NCBI RefSeq assembly: GCF_029167375.1
Contig: NZ_JARFTP010000007.1
Span: forward strand, 124,001-188,000
Length of the DNA: 64,000 bases
Source of the DNA: Tsukamurella sp. 8F
GTDB lineage: Bacteria; Actinomycetota; Actinomycetes; Mycobacteriales; Mycobacteriaceae
Reading direction: 5' to 3'
The notes below the pieces were generated by a model. That model ran no database searches. It worked only from the letters and a program-made list of their open reading frames with translations, and was not told the DNA's origin. Numbering within the stretch: position 1 is the first letter of the stretch; the number at the start of each line of letters is the position of its first letter. The position numbers and the translations under genes are program-made. Below, piece after piece: positions 24,922 to 34,155 of this stretch.

Positions 24922-27912
24922 TCACTTCGGCTGCTGGGCCTGCTCGGCCGCCTGCAGCTTCGACACGGCGTCGCCGAGCCGAGCCATCGCGTCCCCGACG
25001 GCGGCCTGGTCACCGGCCTTCTGCGCCGCGACCACATCCCCCCATGCCTTCGTCACGGCCTGCGCCGCGGTGGTGACCGCCTGGCTGTCACCGGACCCGG
25101 TGCCCGGGCCGGGGACCGTGGCCTCGTTACCGCTCGACGACTCGGGGTTACCCCCGGATGGCGCCGCGGCGCCCGGTGCCTCGGCGACGCCCTTCGCGGC
25201 CGAGCTGAGCGCAGCGTCCACGCCCTGATAGCCCGCCTGCTTTAGCGCTGCGGCCACCGTCGGCTGATAGCCCGCTGCGCCGGTCACCGGGTTGAGCACC
25301 AGCACCTTGATGAGCTTCGGCGGATCCTGGTTGCCCGAGTCGGTGTACATCGGCCGCACGTACACCATTCCGCCCTCCTGGAGAGGGATGGCCTGCATGT
25401 TGCCGTACTGCGGCTTGATCGCGTTGATGTTGGCGCGGTCCGCCGTCACCGGTCCGGACGCGTCCATACGACCGGCGGCCTGACGCGGCCCGTCGACCAG
25501 CCCGCTGCCGCGCGCGAACTCGCGCACCGTGATCTGCCCGTACGTCGCCGTAGACGAGGACACCGACATCTGCGCCGCCAGGTAGTCCTGGTCGCGGGCC
25601 TGCAGCAGCGACGAGAGCTGAAAGTACGCCGTACCGCTCTGCGGCCCGGACGCGACCGAATAGTACGGCGCCTGCGGCCCGCCCTGGTCCGGGGTGTCCT
25701 CGGGAGAGGTGGACAACTGCCACAGGTTGTTGCCCTGGCGATAGCTGGTCGGATCATCGGTGTGGTACTTCTGCATCAGCACCCGCTGTACCTCGAAGAG
25801 GTTCTCCGGGTAGCGCAGATGGTCGGCGATACTCTGTGGGATCTCCGACCGTGGCTGTACCACTCCCGGGAAGACGTTCTTCCACGCGTTCAGCACGGGA
25901 TCGTGGTCGTCCACCTGGTACAGGTGCACGGTGCCGTCGTACGCGTCGACCGTGGCCTTCACCGAGTTGCGGATGTACCCGATCTTCTCGTCGGGCTGGG
26001 TCCGCGCGTTGGCCGGCAATCCGTTCTGGCCCGCCGTGCTCTGCCCCTGCTGCTGTCTGATGCCTGGCTCGGCGGTCGCGTTCTGCAACGAAGTCTGCTG
26101 CGCGTACGGGTACTTGGGCAGCGTGGTGTAGCCGTCGACGACCCACACGATGTGGCCTGTCTTCTGGTCTACGACAGGATAGGTCTTGGTGTCGGTCGTG
26201 AGGAACGGAGCCACCTGTCGGACGCGGTCGCGCGGGTCGCGTTGATAGATGATCCGGGACTGTGCGTCGATGTCACGGTTGAACAGCAGGTTCCGCTCAC
26301 CGAACTTGATCGCGTACGCGAGCCGCCTCGGCCAGCTGCCTATGGAGACCCCGCCCGTGCCCGCGTAGGTGGTGTGGTCGTTGTCGTTGTCGTACTCGCG
26401 CGGCCCGCCTGCGCCGCCGACGATCGAGTAGAAGCTCGGGTCCGAGCCGATGACCTCGCCGAAGTAGATTCGCGGCTGCGTCACCTTGACGTCCTTGCCG
26501 ATGGTGTTGGTCGCCATGACCGGCAGCCCGCCCGACGAGCCCGTGCTGGCCTGGTCGGCGCCGGTCAGCACCTCGTCGACCTGGCCCGCGGGCGCGGACA
26601 GCAACCCGTTGCCGTGCGTGTAGACGAGGTGGCGGTTGGCCCAGTCGTTCGGCGTGTTGTCCGGGTCCAGCTCGACCGCGGCCACCAGGTAGTTGGTGAG
26701 CTTCCCGTCGGTGTCGTATCGGTCGACCGCGAGCTGATTGGGGACCGCATAGAACTGCTTGAGCTCGTTGCGCTTTCGGAACGCGTCCGACACCACCGAG
26801 GGGTCGAGCAGGCGAACGTTCTGCAACGACGCACTGTCCGCCGCCGTGATCGTCTGCAACTGCGCCTTCGTTCCCTTGCCGAACTCCCTGACGTAGTCGA
26901 CCTTCGACAACCCGTAGGCCGCCTTGGTGCCGTCCAGGTTCCGCTGGATGTAGGCGGTCTCCTTCTCGATGCTCGGGTTGACCGTGAAGTACTGCACGGC
27001 CTGCGGCCACCCGAACCCGACGATGACGGAGGAGAAGAGCATCAGGACCGTCGCGATGGCCGGAACCCGCAGGTCTCGCAGCACGATGCCTGCGAAGAAG
27101 GCGCCCGCGCAGATGATCGCGATGCCCGTGAGAATCGCCTTCGCGGGCAGGACGGCGTGGATATCGGCGTAACCCGCTCCGGTGAACATGCGGGAGCGGT
27201 CCGAATAGACGAGCTCGTACCGGTCGTACCAGTAGGCGGCCGCCTTGGTGAGCAGGAAGGCGCCGGCGATCGACGCGAGCTGGATCCGCGCGCCCCGCGA
27301 CAGCGCTCCTTCACGGCCCGCCAACCGGATACCACCGAACACATAGTGCGCCAACAGGTTCGACAAGAACATGATGATCAGCGCCGCGAACAGGAAGCCG
27401 AGCACCAGCTGTATGAAGGGCAGCGTGAACGCGTAGAAACCGATGTCCTTGCCGAACTGTGGGTCGTCCGTACCGAACGGCACCCGGTGCAGGAACAGCT
27501 GGACCGTGCGCCATGCGGCCTGGCCGAAGATGCCCGCGATGACGGCGACCAGCAGCGTCGGGACGAGGGCGAACGTCTTGATCCGGCTCATCACCACCGC
27601 GCGGTAGCGGACCACGGGGTCGTCGGTCGCCGACGGCACGAATGCGGGCCGAACGCGGTGGGCCAGCCACAGACCGACGAACGTGAACAGCCCCATCAAC
27701 AAACCGGTGATGAGGAACAGCACGATGCGGGTCAGCACCACCGTCCGGAGCACCGACGAATGACCGAGCGAGCCGAACAACAGGAAGTTCGTGTAGAGGT
27801 CCACGAAACGGGGCCCGATCAACAGAACCGCCAGCACGACGACGGCCACCGCGATGAGGATCTTGGCCCGGCGGGACAGCGACGGGATCGACCCCGAGGC
27901 ACGAGTAGTCAC
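24922..27912 (-). CDS. UPF0182-family large membrane protein (Rv3193c-like)
   Basis: 996 residues: seven or so TM helices in the first ~330 residues (for example AKILIAVAVVVLAVLLIGP and LVPTLLVAVIAGIFGQAAW), then a ~600-residue extracytoplasmic domain and a low-complexity acidic/Gly/Ala tail. UPF0182 proteins are conserved across actinobacteria, but their molecular function is not known. GTG 27912 gives VTTRASGSIPSLSRRAKIL; longer readings extend into the divergent promoter. It starts the conserved Rv3193c-Rv3202c-like block. Confidence 0.93.
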   Translation of the reverse strand: MTTRASGSIPSLSRRAKILIAVAVVVLAVLLIGPRFVDLYTNFLLFGSLGHSSVLRTVVLTRIVLFLITGLLMGLFTFVGLWLAHRVRPAFVPSATDDPVVRYRAVVMSRIKTFALVPTLLVAVIAGIFGQAAWRTVQLFLHRVPFGTDDPQFGKDIGFYAFTLPFIQLVLGFLFAALIIMFLSNLLAHYVFGGIRLAGREGALSRGARIQLASIAGAFLLTKAAAYWYDRYELVYSDRSRMFTGAGYADIHAVLPAKAILTGIAIICAGAFFAGIVLRDLRVPAIATVLMLFSSVIVGFGWPQAVQYFTVNPSIEKETAYIQRNLDGTKAAYGLSKVDYVREFGKGTKAQLQTITAADSASLQNVRLLDPSVVSDAFRKRNELKQFYAVPNQLAVDRYDTDGKLTNYLVAAVELDPDNTPNDWANRHLVYTHGNGLLSAPAGQVDEVLTGADQASTGSSGGLPVMATNTIGKDVKVTQPRIYFGEVIGSDPSFYSIVGGAGGPREYDNDNDHTTYAGTGGVSIGSWPRRLAYAIKFGERNLLFNRDIDAQSRIIYQRDPRDRVRQVAPFLTTDTKTYPVVDQKTGHIVWVVDGYTTLPKYPYAQQTSLQNATAEPGIRQQQGQSTAGQNGLPANARTQPDEKIGYIRNSVKATVDAYDGTVHLYQVDDHDPVLNAWKNVFPGVVQPRSEIPQSIADHLRYPENLFEVQRVLMQKYHTDDPTSYRQGNNLWQLSTSPEDTPDQGGPQAPYYSVASGPQSGTAYFQLSSLLQARDQDYLAAQMSVSSSTATYGQITVREFARGSGLVDGPRQAAGRMDASGPVTADRANINAIKPQYGNMQAIPLQEGGMVYVRPMYTDSGNQDPPKLIKVLVLNPVTGAAGYQPTVAAALKQAGYQGVDAALSSAAKGVAEAPGAAAPSGGNPESSSGNEATVPGPGTGSGDSQAVTTAAQAVTKAWGDVVAAQKAGDQAAVGDAMARLGDAVSKLQAAEQAQQPK

Positions 27913-28025
27913 GGCACCACTGTACGGATTGCCGGGTACAGCCCTGGTCGGGGCGGCATGCCCGCGTGGGCGACCGAGCCGGGCGGCATGGCCGACTACC
28001 CGGGGCGGGTGGGAGGATGACGGCT

Positions 28026-28616
28026 GTGAGTGACAGCGACTTCGGCACGTTCGGCGAGGCATCCCTGGGGCGGGCGGCCGCAGAGGCGATGGAGTTCGTC
28101 GACCCTCGCGGCTGGGGGCAGCCGCCGCAGTTGTTCGGTCTCGTTCCGACGGCATTGCTCGCCCAGAGCCAGCCGGAGTGGGCGGACATGCTCGACGACG
28201 GCACCGAGCTCACCGTCATCGAGCAGGAGCCCCTGCCCGGCGATCCGACCGGCGGGAGTGCGGAACTCGACCACGTGCTGGCCACCACGACGTGGCCTGA
28301 CGAGGTCGTAGGGTGTGCACTCGTGCAGGAGATCCTGGTGCTGCCACCGGACGCGGAGGCCGCCCTGGACGGTGCGCTGCTCGCCTCGGACGGCGCCGAC
28401 GACGCCGCGCGGCACGTCGCCCACACGCACCCCGACCGCCGTCAGGCACGCATGTGCGCGGCGGTCCTCCGCGACGGACAGCGGATCACGCTGCTCCAGC
28501 TACGCCCGCTCGACGAGGACGAGAACCCGTTCGCGCAGGAGGATGTGCTGCGCGCGGACGAGCTGTCCCCCGGGCTCGTGCAGGCACTCCAGGCGACCCT
28601 CGACCGGGAGGACTAG
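28026..28616 (+). CDS. PPA1309-family protein
   Basis: A 196-residue soluble protein of the actinobacterial PPA1309 family, function unknown. Recognisable stretches are RAAAEAMEFVDPRGWGQPPQLFGLVPTALL and HPDRRQARMCAAVLRDGQRI. GTG 28026 is preferred because GGAGG at 28012-28016 is 9 bases upstream of it but directly touches the earlier ATG 28017. It is divergent from the UPF0182 gene and ends inside the stop region of the PDZ protease gene (4-base overlap). The same neighbour is common in related genomes. Confidence 0.83.
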   Translation: MSDSDFGTFGEASLGRAAAEAMEFVDPRGWGQPPQLFGLVPTALLAQSQPEWADMLDDGTELTVIEQEPLPGDPTGGSAELDHVLATTTWPDEVVGCALVQEILVLPPDAEAALDGALLASDGADDAARHVAHTHPDRRQARMCAAVLRDGQRITLLQLRPLDEDENPFAQEDVLRADELSPGLVQALQATLDRED

Positions 28617-29641
28617 CAGGCCGGCGCCGGCTTGCCCTCTCGGACCAGGCCGAGAGACGAGACCGCGTCGGAGAGCTTGTCCACCTTCACCATCTGCAGC
28701 CCGTCCTGCGGGTGCGCCTTGGCCTCCGCGCAGTTCTTCTGAGGAACCAGGAACACGCTGGCCCCCTGCCCCTTCGCCCCGCGCAGTTTGTGCGCGATGC
28801 CGCCGATGGGCTCGACGGTGCCGTCGGGAGTGATCTCGCCGGTCCCTGCCACCTTCTTGCCGCCGGTGAGGTCCGTGGGCCCCAGCATGTCGACGAGGCC
28901 GAGCGCCAGCATGAGCCCGGCGGACGGGCCGCCGATCCCTTCGACGTCGAAGCGGATGTCGAGGGTGGAGTCGGCGGGCACCATACCGACGGTGATGCCG
29001 GCCATCCCCTTGTCCTTGTCTCCAGGCTTGCTCCCGAGCGTGACCGTCACGGGCATCGGCGCACCATTGCGCTGCACGGTGAGCGGGACCTGCGTCCCGG
29101 GCCTATGGGCCGAGATCAACGTGCCCACGTCATCGATCCTCGTCACCGGCTTGCCGTCGACCTGGGTGATGACGTCCTCGGGCTCGAGCTTGCCGTCCGC
29201 CGGGCCCTTGACCACGACGGAGACGACACCCGGCGCCGTCGGGACGTGCAGGTAGTCGAGAGCGGAGAGCATCGCGTTGGACTCGGAGCCCACGAACTGC
29301 GCGCGGCTCGCGGCCTCGGTCTGCTGCCGTGTGCTCGTCGGCGGGAAATACGCGTCACGGGGTGCGATCTGCGTTCCGCTACTGAGCCAATAGCCGAGCG
29401 CCTCGAACAGAGTGAGCTCGTCGCGGATGCCGACGGTGGTGAGCATCAGCTCACCATCGGGTTTCCGGACGTCGCGCCCTTCGACGGTGATCACCTTGTG
29501 ACCGTTGTAGCTGCCGAGGGTGTCGGCGGTGTCTCCCGCGCCGACGGCGACGAACGGCACCCGCACGCTGACGCCCAGCAGCACCAGGACCAACAGGGGT
29601 ACCAGGGCCACCAGGAATACTGTCGTCCTGCGGTCCGTCAC
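28613..29641 (-). CDS. PDZ-domain Lon-like serine protease (YlbL/Rv3194c-like)
   Basis: A 342-residue membrane-anchored protease. It has an N-terminal TM helix (VFLVALVPLLVLVLLGVSV), a PDZ domain around VVVKGPADGKLEPEDVITQVDGKPV, then an S16 Lon-type proteolytic domain with the nucleophile Ser in EGIGGPSAGLMLAL and the dyad Lys in the GGIAHKLRGAKGQGASVFLV region. The active site should face outside. GTG 29641 yields VTDRRTTVFLVALV. It is divergent from a DUF2342 gene. Its substrate is unknown; a quality-control role at the membrane is likely. Confidence 0.92.
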   Translation of the reverse strand: MTDRRTTVFLVALVPLLVLVLLGVSVRVPFVAVGAGDTADTLGSYNGHKVITVEGRDVRKPDGELMLTTVGIRDELTLFEALGYWLSSGTQIAPRDAYFPPTSTRQQTEAASRAQFVGSESNAMLSALDYLHVPTAPGVVSVVVKGPADGKLEPEDVITQVDGKPVTRIDDVGTLISAHRPGTQVPLTVQRNGAPMPVTVTLGSKPGDKDKGMAGITVGMVPADSTLDIRFDVEGIGGPSAGLMLALGLVDMLGPTDLTGGKKVAGTGEITPDGTVEPIGGIAHKLRGAKGQGASVFLVPQKNCAEAKAHPQDGLQMVKVDKLSDAVSSLGLVREGKPAPAC

Positions 29642-29749
29642 CCGGCCAGCGTAGCGACCCACGCCGGCTCTCAACGAAGGCGGCGCCTGTTCGCCCAGAG
29701 CGTGACGGACGCTCGCGCAGGGCCGATGCTCGGCAAGTACCGTGGAGGC

Positions 29750-31186
29750 ATGAGCGATCTTCCCTTCGGTTTCTCCTCCGGCGACTCGTCGGACGACGAC
29801 GAGCGCCGCAAGCGTGAGGAGGAGGCTCGACAGCAGGGCGAGGGGCAGGCGCAGAACCCGTTCGGCTTCGGCGGATTCGATGCGGGCCAGGGTTTCGACC
29901 CCGCACAGCTCGGGAACATGCTGAGCCAGCTGGGCCAGATGATCTCGGGTATGGGCGGCGCGATGAACGATCCCGCTTCCGCTGCGTCGGGTGACCCCGT
30001 CAACTACCAGCTCGCGATGCAGCTGGCGCGGCAAGCGCTCGGCAAACACGCTCCCGTCTCCGAAGGCCAGCGCAAGGCCGTCGAGGAGTCGGTGCACCTC
30101 GCGCAGCTGTGGCTCGACGGCGCTACGGTTCTGCCCGCGGGCCCGCAGAAGACACACGCATGGACGCCCGTCGACTGGCTCGAGAAGACCCTCCCCACGT
30201 GGAAGCGGCTGGTGAACCCGGTTGCGGAGAAGATGTCCAATATGTGGGTCGAGGGCATGCCCGAAGAGGCGCGCCAGGCGGCGGCGCCGATGATGGGGAT
30301 GTTCACGCAGATCGGCTCGATGTCGTTCGGCACGCAGCTCGGGCAAGGCCTCGGGCAGCTGTCGAAGGAGGTGCTCACCTCGACGGACATCGGGCTACCG
30401 CTGGGGCCGACCGACGAACTCGCCCTACTGCCCGAGGCGATCGAGGCGTTCAGCAAGGAGCTGGAGCAATCCGACCAGGAGATACTGGTCTTCCTCGCGG
30501 CTCGCGAGGCCGCGTACCACCGGCTCTTCTCCCACGTGCCGTGGCTGCGTCAGCGGCTGCTGGACACCGTCGAGCAGTACGCGCGCGGTATCCAGATCGA
30601 CATGTCGGGCATCGAGGAGCTGTCCCGCGGACTCGACCCGTCGGTGCTCTCCGACCCGGCCGCGCTCGAGCGTCTCATGGCAGAGCAGTCAGCCGCGCTG
30701 GAGCCTAAGGCGACACCCGAGCAGAAGGCGGCACTGGAGCGACTCGAGGCACTGTTGGCCCTCATCGAGGGCTGGGTCGAGACCGTGGTACATCGCGCTC
30801 TCGCCGATCGCCTGCCCAGCGCGGGCGCCCTCCGCGAGACGATGCGCCGCCGCCGTGCGTCCGGCGGGCCCGCCGAACAGACCTTCGGCACCCTCGTCGG
30901 CCTGGAGCTGCGCCCGCGCAAGGTGCGCGAGGCCGCGACGCTGTGGGAGCGACTGTTCGAGGCGACGTCGATGGAGAAGCGTGACGCGGTGTGGGGCCAC
31001 CCGGACCTCATGCCCGATTCATCGGATCTCGACGACCCTTCCGGGTTCGTCGACCGCCAGATCGGCGGCTCCGAGCTCGACGACCCGATCGCCGAGTTGG
31101 AGCGCCAGATCCAGCGCGAGGCGGCGGAGCGTGACGACCAGGACGAGGGCGATCAGGACGGCCCCGGCGACGAATCGTCGAAATGA
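29750..31186 (+). CDS. zincin-like DUF2342 family protein (Rv3195-like)
   Basis: 478 residues. A charged N-terminal ~50 residues (SGDSSDDDERRKREEEARQQ) precedes a Gly/Met-rich segment and an alpha-helical DUF2342 domain, annotated in databases as zincin-like or putative metalloprotease. The helix VFLAAREAAYHRLFSHVPWL occupies the place of the catalytic helix but lacks a canonical HEXXH, so activity is doubtful. ATG 29750 follows GGAGG. The C-terminal tail is strongly acidic. It starts a co-directional series with the ThiF-like and AarF genes. Confidence 0.85.
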   Translation: MSDLPFGFSSGDSSDDDERRKREEEARQQGEGQAQNPFGFGGFDAGQGFDPAQLGNMLSQLGQMISGMGGAMNDPASAASGDPVNYQLAMQLARQALGKHAPVSEGQRKAVEESVHLAQLWLDGATVLPAGPQKTHAWTPVDWLEKTLPTWKRLVNPVAEKMSNMWVEGMPEEARQAAAPMMGMFTQIGSMSFGTQLGQGLGQLSKEVLTSTDIGLPLGPTDELALLPEAIEAFSKELEQSDQEILVFLAAREAAYHRLFSHVPWLRQRLLDTVEQYARGIQIDMSGIEELSRGLDPSVLSDPAALERLMAEQSAALEPKATPEQKAALERLEALLALIEGWVETVVHRALADRLPSAGALRETMRRRRASGGPAEQTFGTLVGLELRPRKVREAATLWERLFEATSMEKRDAVWGHPDLMPDSSDLDDPSGFVDRQIGGSELDDPIAELERQIQREAAERDDQDEGDQDGPGDESSK

Positions 31187-31276
31187 CTCGTCGAGGCAGG
31201 TGAGCGCGTGTTTGCACCTGTGGATAACGATGGCTTGAACGAGTTCTGACGGCGGCAGCCGTGCGATGGTCGCAGC

Positions 31277-32176
31277 ATGCAGACCACCGGATCGCGGGTG
31301 CGCCTCGACCCCTACGCAACCATCGTCGTTCGCCCGCCGGGCGTCGTGCAGATCGGCACGGGTGCAGGCGGGGCCCCGCTCGTCACCATGCCACCGTGGC
31401 TCGCTCCCGAGACCGCTGCCGGGCTGCTGCGGTGGCTGCAGACCGACCGCGGTTTCGCCGAACTATCGCACCGCGCCCGCGACGCCGGCTTCGCCGAATC
31501 CGACACGTCCGACCTCGTAGCCGCCCTCGACGGCGCGGGAGTCCTTACGTGGACGCGTCCCGCGTCGCCGCTGCGGGCCCGCATACAGGGCCGCGGTCCG
31601 ATCACGGACGCGCTCGCGACGGAACTCGACCGGCGCCGGGAGGTACGGGTCGCAGTCGTCGGCGATGCGGCGGCACCCCCTGTACCGGACCAGGCCGACC
31701 TGCTGCTGCTGACCGACGCCTTGGTCGTGGACCCGGTCCTGGTGCAGCAGCTCATGGCAGCGCGGATGCCGCACCTCCCGGTGCGCCTACGCGACGGTGC
31801 CGGCGTCGTCGGGCCGCTGGTCCTGCCGGGTGCCAGTCCCTGCCTGCGCTGCCTCGACCGCTCGCGCACCGACCGTGATCCCGCATGGCCGGCGATCGTC
31901 TGCCAGCTCTACGGGCGGGCCGGGCGCGCGTCGACGACGACGCTGGGCATGACCGTCGCGGTCGCGGCGGCAGAGATCGACCGCATCGTGGCCGCCCGAT
32001 ACGAGATGACCACCGACGAGGGCGCGTGGCAGCCACCGGAAGACGTCGGCTCCGGAGGATCCCCCGCGTCCCTCGGCTGTACCTTGGAGGTCGACGCGCA
32101 CCGCTTGCGGGTCGCCACCCGTCGTTGGGCGATGCACCCTGGATGCGGCTGCGGGAGTACACCCACGTCCGGGTAG
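31277..32176 (+). CDS. E1/ThiF-like TOMM cyclodehydratase-type protein (Rv3196-like), orphan
   Basis: A 299-residue protein resembling the C-protein (ocin-ThiF-like, leader-binding) component of thiazole/oxazole-modified microcin pathways. The Zn-binding tetracysteine is complete: C189/C192 (PCLRC) and C290/C292 (HPGCGC). The middle part has a short Rossmann-like segment EVRVAVVGD, but no ATP-binding GxGxxG. No YcaO partner, precursor peptide or transporter is nearby. The gene is conserved in this position in mycobacteria, so it may have been recruited to another job. ATG 31277 is the only well-placed start. Confidence 0.78.
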   Translation: MQTTGSRVRLDPYATIVVRPPGVVQIGTGAGGAPLVTMPPWLAPETAAGLLRWLQTDRGFAELSHRARDAGFAESDTSDLVAALDGAGVLTWTRPASPLRARIQGRGPITDALATELDRRREVRVAVVGDAAAPPVPDQADLLLLTDALVVDPVLVQQLMAARMPHLPVRLRDGAGVVGPLVLPGASPCLRCLDRSRTDRDPAWPAIVCQLYGRAGRASTTTLGMTVAVAAAEIDRIVAARYEMTTDEGAWQPPEDVGSGGSPASLGCTLEVDAHRLRVATRRWAMHPGCGCGSTPTSG

Positions 32177-32213
32177 TGCGGGCTCGCGCTTTCTTGAATC
32201 GATCGGGAGGACC

Positions 32214-33527
32214 ATGTCGGAGATCACGCGCGGCGGGGCGAAGCGCACGGCGAAGCTCGCGGGGCTGCCCCTCGGGATGGCCGGGCGCGCCGCGAAGGGC
32301 TGGGGGAAGCGCCTCACCGGCGTCGACAAGGACACCGTCAACGCGGAACTCCAGGCCAAGGCCGCACAGCAGGTGTTCGAGGTGCTCGGTGAGCTCAAGG
32401 GCGGCGCGATGAAGCTCGGGCAGGCTATGAGCGTCATGGAGGCCGCGGTGCCGCCGGAGTTCGCCGAGCCCTATCGCGAGGCCCTCGGCAAACTGCAGAA
32501 CGAGGCCCCGCCCATGCCCGCGGCCACGGTGCACCGCGTGCTCGCGCAGCAACTCGGCAGCGGGTGGCGCGACCGGTTCACATCCTTCGACGACGATGCG
32601 GCCGCGTCGGCGAGCATCGGCCAGGTGCACCGAGGCGTGTGGTCCGACGGCCGGGAGGTGGCTGTGAAGGTCCAATACCCCGGGGCCGACGAGGCTCTGC
32701 GCGCGGATCTCAAGGCGCTGGGCCGACTCTCGTCGGTACTCAAACCGCTCACACCCGGCGCCGACGTCAAGGCACTCGTCGACGAGCTGACCGACCGCAC
32801 CGAGGCCGAGCTCGACTACCGGTACGAGGCGACGAACCAGCGCAAATTCGCCAAGGCTTTCGCGGATGACCCCGACGTGCTCGTACCGCGGGTCGTCGCC
32901 AGCTCGCCGACGGTGATCGTGAGCGAGTGGGTGACGGGGCGCCCACTGCGCGAGGTGATCCACGGTGGCACGCAGACGGAACGGAACGATGCGGCGGCCA
33001 AGCTCGCCGAGTTCGAGATCAGTGCGCCCGCACGGACGGGGCTGCTGCACGGCGACCCGCATCCGGGCAACTTCCTCATCGCCGGCGACGGCCGGCTCAT
33101 CGCGCTGGACTACGGTGCGGTCGCCGAGTACCCGGGCGGGATCCCACCGGCCGTGGGACGGATCCTGCGGCTCGCGCGCGACGAGGACTACGACGCTCTG
33201 TTCCCGCTGCTGCGCAGCCAGGGCTTCATCCCGCCGCGACTGGAGATCACACCCGACGAGATCCGCCGCTACCTCGCGCCATACGTCGACCCGCTGCGGT
33301 CGGAGAGTTTCCACTTCACCCGCGAATGGCTCATGCGTGTCGCGAACACCGCGACCGATGTGCGCGGAGAGCAGTTCCAGACGGGACGCAAGCTGTCGCT
33401 CCCACGGGAATACGTGATGCTCTTCCGAGTGCTGATGGGCGTCGTCGGGATCTGTTCTCAGATGAACGCCGAAGCTCCCTACCGGGCGATCGTGGAGCAC
33501 TGGACCCCGCAGATCGGGGACGAATGA
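32214..33527 (+). CDS. AarF/ABC1/UbiB-family atypical kinase
   Basis: 437 residues. It carries the ABC1 signature KLGQAMSVMEAAVPPEF, the A-rich nucleotide loop AAASASIGQVHRG, the VAIK-type lysine in EVAVKVQYPG and the catalytic loop LLHGDPHPGNFLI with ALDYGAV as metal-binding Asp. The N-terminal KxGQ extension is typical of UbiB proteins linked to quinone synthesis. As these organisms use menaquinone, the client is uncertain. It follows the ThiF-like gene by 37 bases and ends at a strong shared terminator before whiB7. Confidence 0.93.
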   Translation: MSEITRGGAKRTAKLAGLPLGMAGRAAKGWGKRLTGVDKDTVNAELQAKAAQQVFEVLGELKGGAMKLGQAMSVMEAAVPPEFAEPYREALGKLQNEAPPMPAATVHRVLAQQLGSGWRDRFTSFDDDAAASASIGQVHRGVWSDGREVAVKVQYPGADEALRADLKALGRLSSVLKPLTPGADVKALVDELTDRTEAELDYRYEATNQRKFAKAFADDPDVLVPRVVASSPTVIVSEWVTGRPLREVIHGGTQTERNDAAAKLAEFEISAPARTGLLHGDPHPGNFLIAGDGRLIALDYGAVAEYPGGIPPAVGRILRLARDEDYDALFPLLRSQGFIPPRLEITPDEIRRYLAPYVDPLRSESFHFTREWLMRVANTATDVRGEQFQTGRKLSLPREYVMLFRVLMGVVGICSQMNAEAPYRAIVEHWTPQIGDE

Positions 33528-33559
33528 AACGGGTCCAGGTCACCTGACCTCGGACAGCA

Positions 33560-33596
33560 GAACGCCCGCAGGTCCTCATGGATCCTGCGGGCGTTC
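33560..33596. terminator. bidirectional terminator between aarF and whiB7
   Basis: The arms GAACGCCCGCAGG (33560-33572) and CCTGCGGGCGTTC (33584-33596) form a perfect 13-bp stem with an 11-base loop. The flanking genes converge on it, 33 and 10 bases away. Its ends match the AACGCC/GGCGTT pattern of the other strong hairpins in this window. Confidence 0.85.
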
Positions 33597-33605
33597 TCGG
33601 CCCGG

Positions 33606-33932
33606 TCACGCCGCGTTCTTCCGCGGCCGGCCCCGGGGCCGCTTGCGGGCGATCACGACACCCTGGTCGAAGATCTGCCCGCCCCACACACCCCACGGCT
33701 CAGCACGGTCCAGGGCGGCGGCAAGGCAGGCGCGCTGCACGGGGCAGCCGCTGCACAGTTCCTTGGCGCGTTCGAGGTCTGCGGGAGCCTCTGCGAACCA
33801 CAGATCGGGATCGCCTCCGCGGCAAGGGATATCGTCGAGGATGTCGGCATTCGTCCCGCAGGTCGCGCCCCAGGCGCTCCGGCAGTCCTCGTCGTCGGTC
33901 GTTCGGTCGTCGAGCATGGTCGGCACGTTCAT
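33606..33932 (-). CDS. whiB7: WhiB7 antibiotic-response transcription factor
   Basis: A 108-residue Fe-S regulator that binds the primary sigma factor and activates intrinsic drug-resistance genes. The [4Fe-4S] ligands follow WhiB spacing: C37, C60, C63, C69 (CSGCPVQRAC), then the G[I/V]WGG turn (WGVWGGQ), and the WhiB7-specific C-terminal AT-hook RGRPRK. ATG 33932 is used; ATG 33917 is possible. It is preceded by a ~520-base leader with an upstream ORF and hairpins, and a promoter with an AT-rich box, the known layout for autoregulated, antibiotic-induced whiB7. Confidence 0.96.
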   Translation of the reverse strand: MNVPTMLDDRTTDDEDCRSAWGATCGTNADILDDIPCRGGDPDLWFAEAPADLERAKELCSGCPVQRACLAAALDRAEPWGVWGGQIFDQGVVIARKRPRGRPRKNAA

Positions 33933-34155
33933 TCACCTTCCACCCGGATGCGGGTGGCCTCAGGTCTGGGCGCTGCGGTAAGGCGCCGGATGGTTCTTGT
34001 GTCTCGTGCGCGAACCGTGTGAGCGGCGGTCCCCGGCCCAACGCCGACCGGCTGTCGCCGGTCGTAGTCGGAACTCGTGAGGGGACCTCGAATCCACGGG
34101 GCGCGCGTCTGCGCGGAGCCCGTGGCGAGAGTGAGAGAGGCGGGTCCTGTAGGAC
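33933..34155 (-). promoter_or_regulatory. whiB7 leader, hairpin-rich attenuator region
   Basis: Between the upstream ORF and whiB7 there is no gene but several stable hairpins: GGTCCT-GT-AGGACC at 34143-34156, directly at the upstream-ORF stop; GACCGG/CCGGTC at 34046-34051/34058-34063; and CCACCCG-GATG-CGGGTGG at 33940-33957, which abuts the whiB7 ribosome-binding site (GGAAGGTGA). In mycobacteria whiB7 is controlled by upstream-ORF-coupled transcription attenuation; these elements could form the competing structures. The precise terminator and antiterminator pair is not resolved. Confidence 0.6.

Noticed and set aside
25762-28020. Very long open frame on the plus strand, antisense to the UPF0182 gene
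   Set aside because: It mirrors the GC-rich third-position pattern of the real gene; its product is Arg/Asp/His-rich low-complexity sequence with no family features, while the minus strand encodes a recognisable UPF0182 protein.
28313-29749. In-frame extension of the DUF2342 gene leftwards through PPA1309 and the PDZ protease gene
   Set aside because: Family resemblance and a GGAGG site both start at ATG 29750; the extension is a shadow of genes in other frames.
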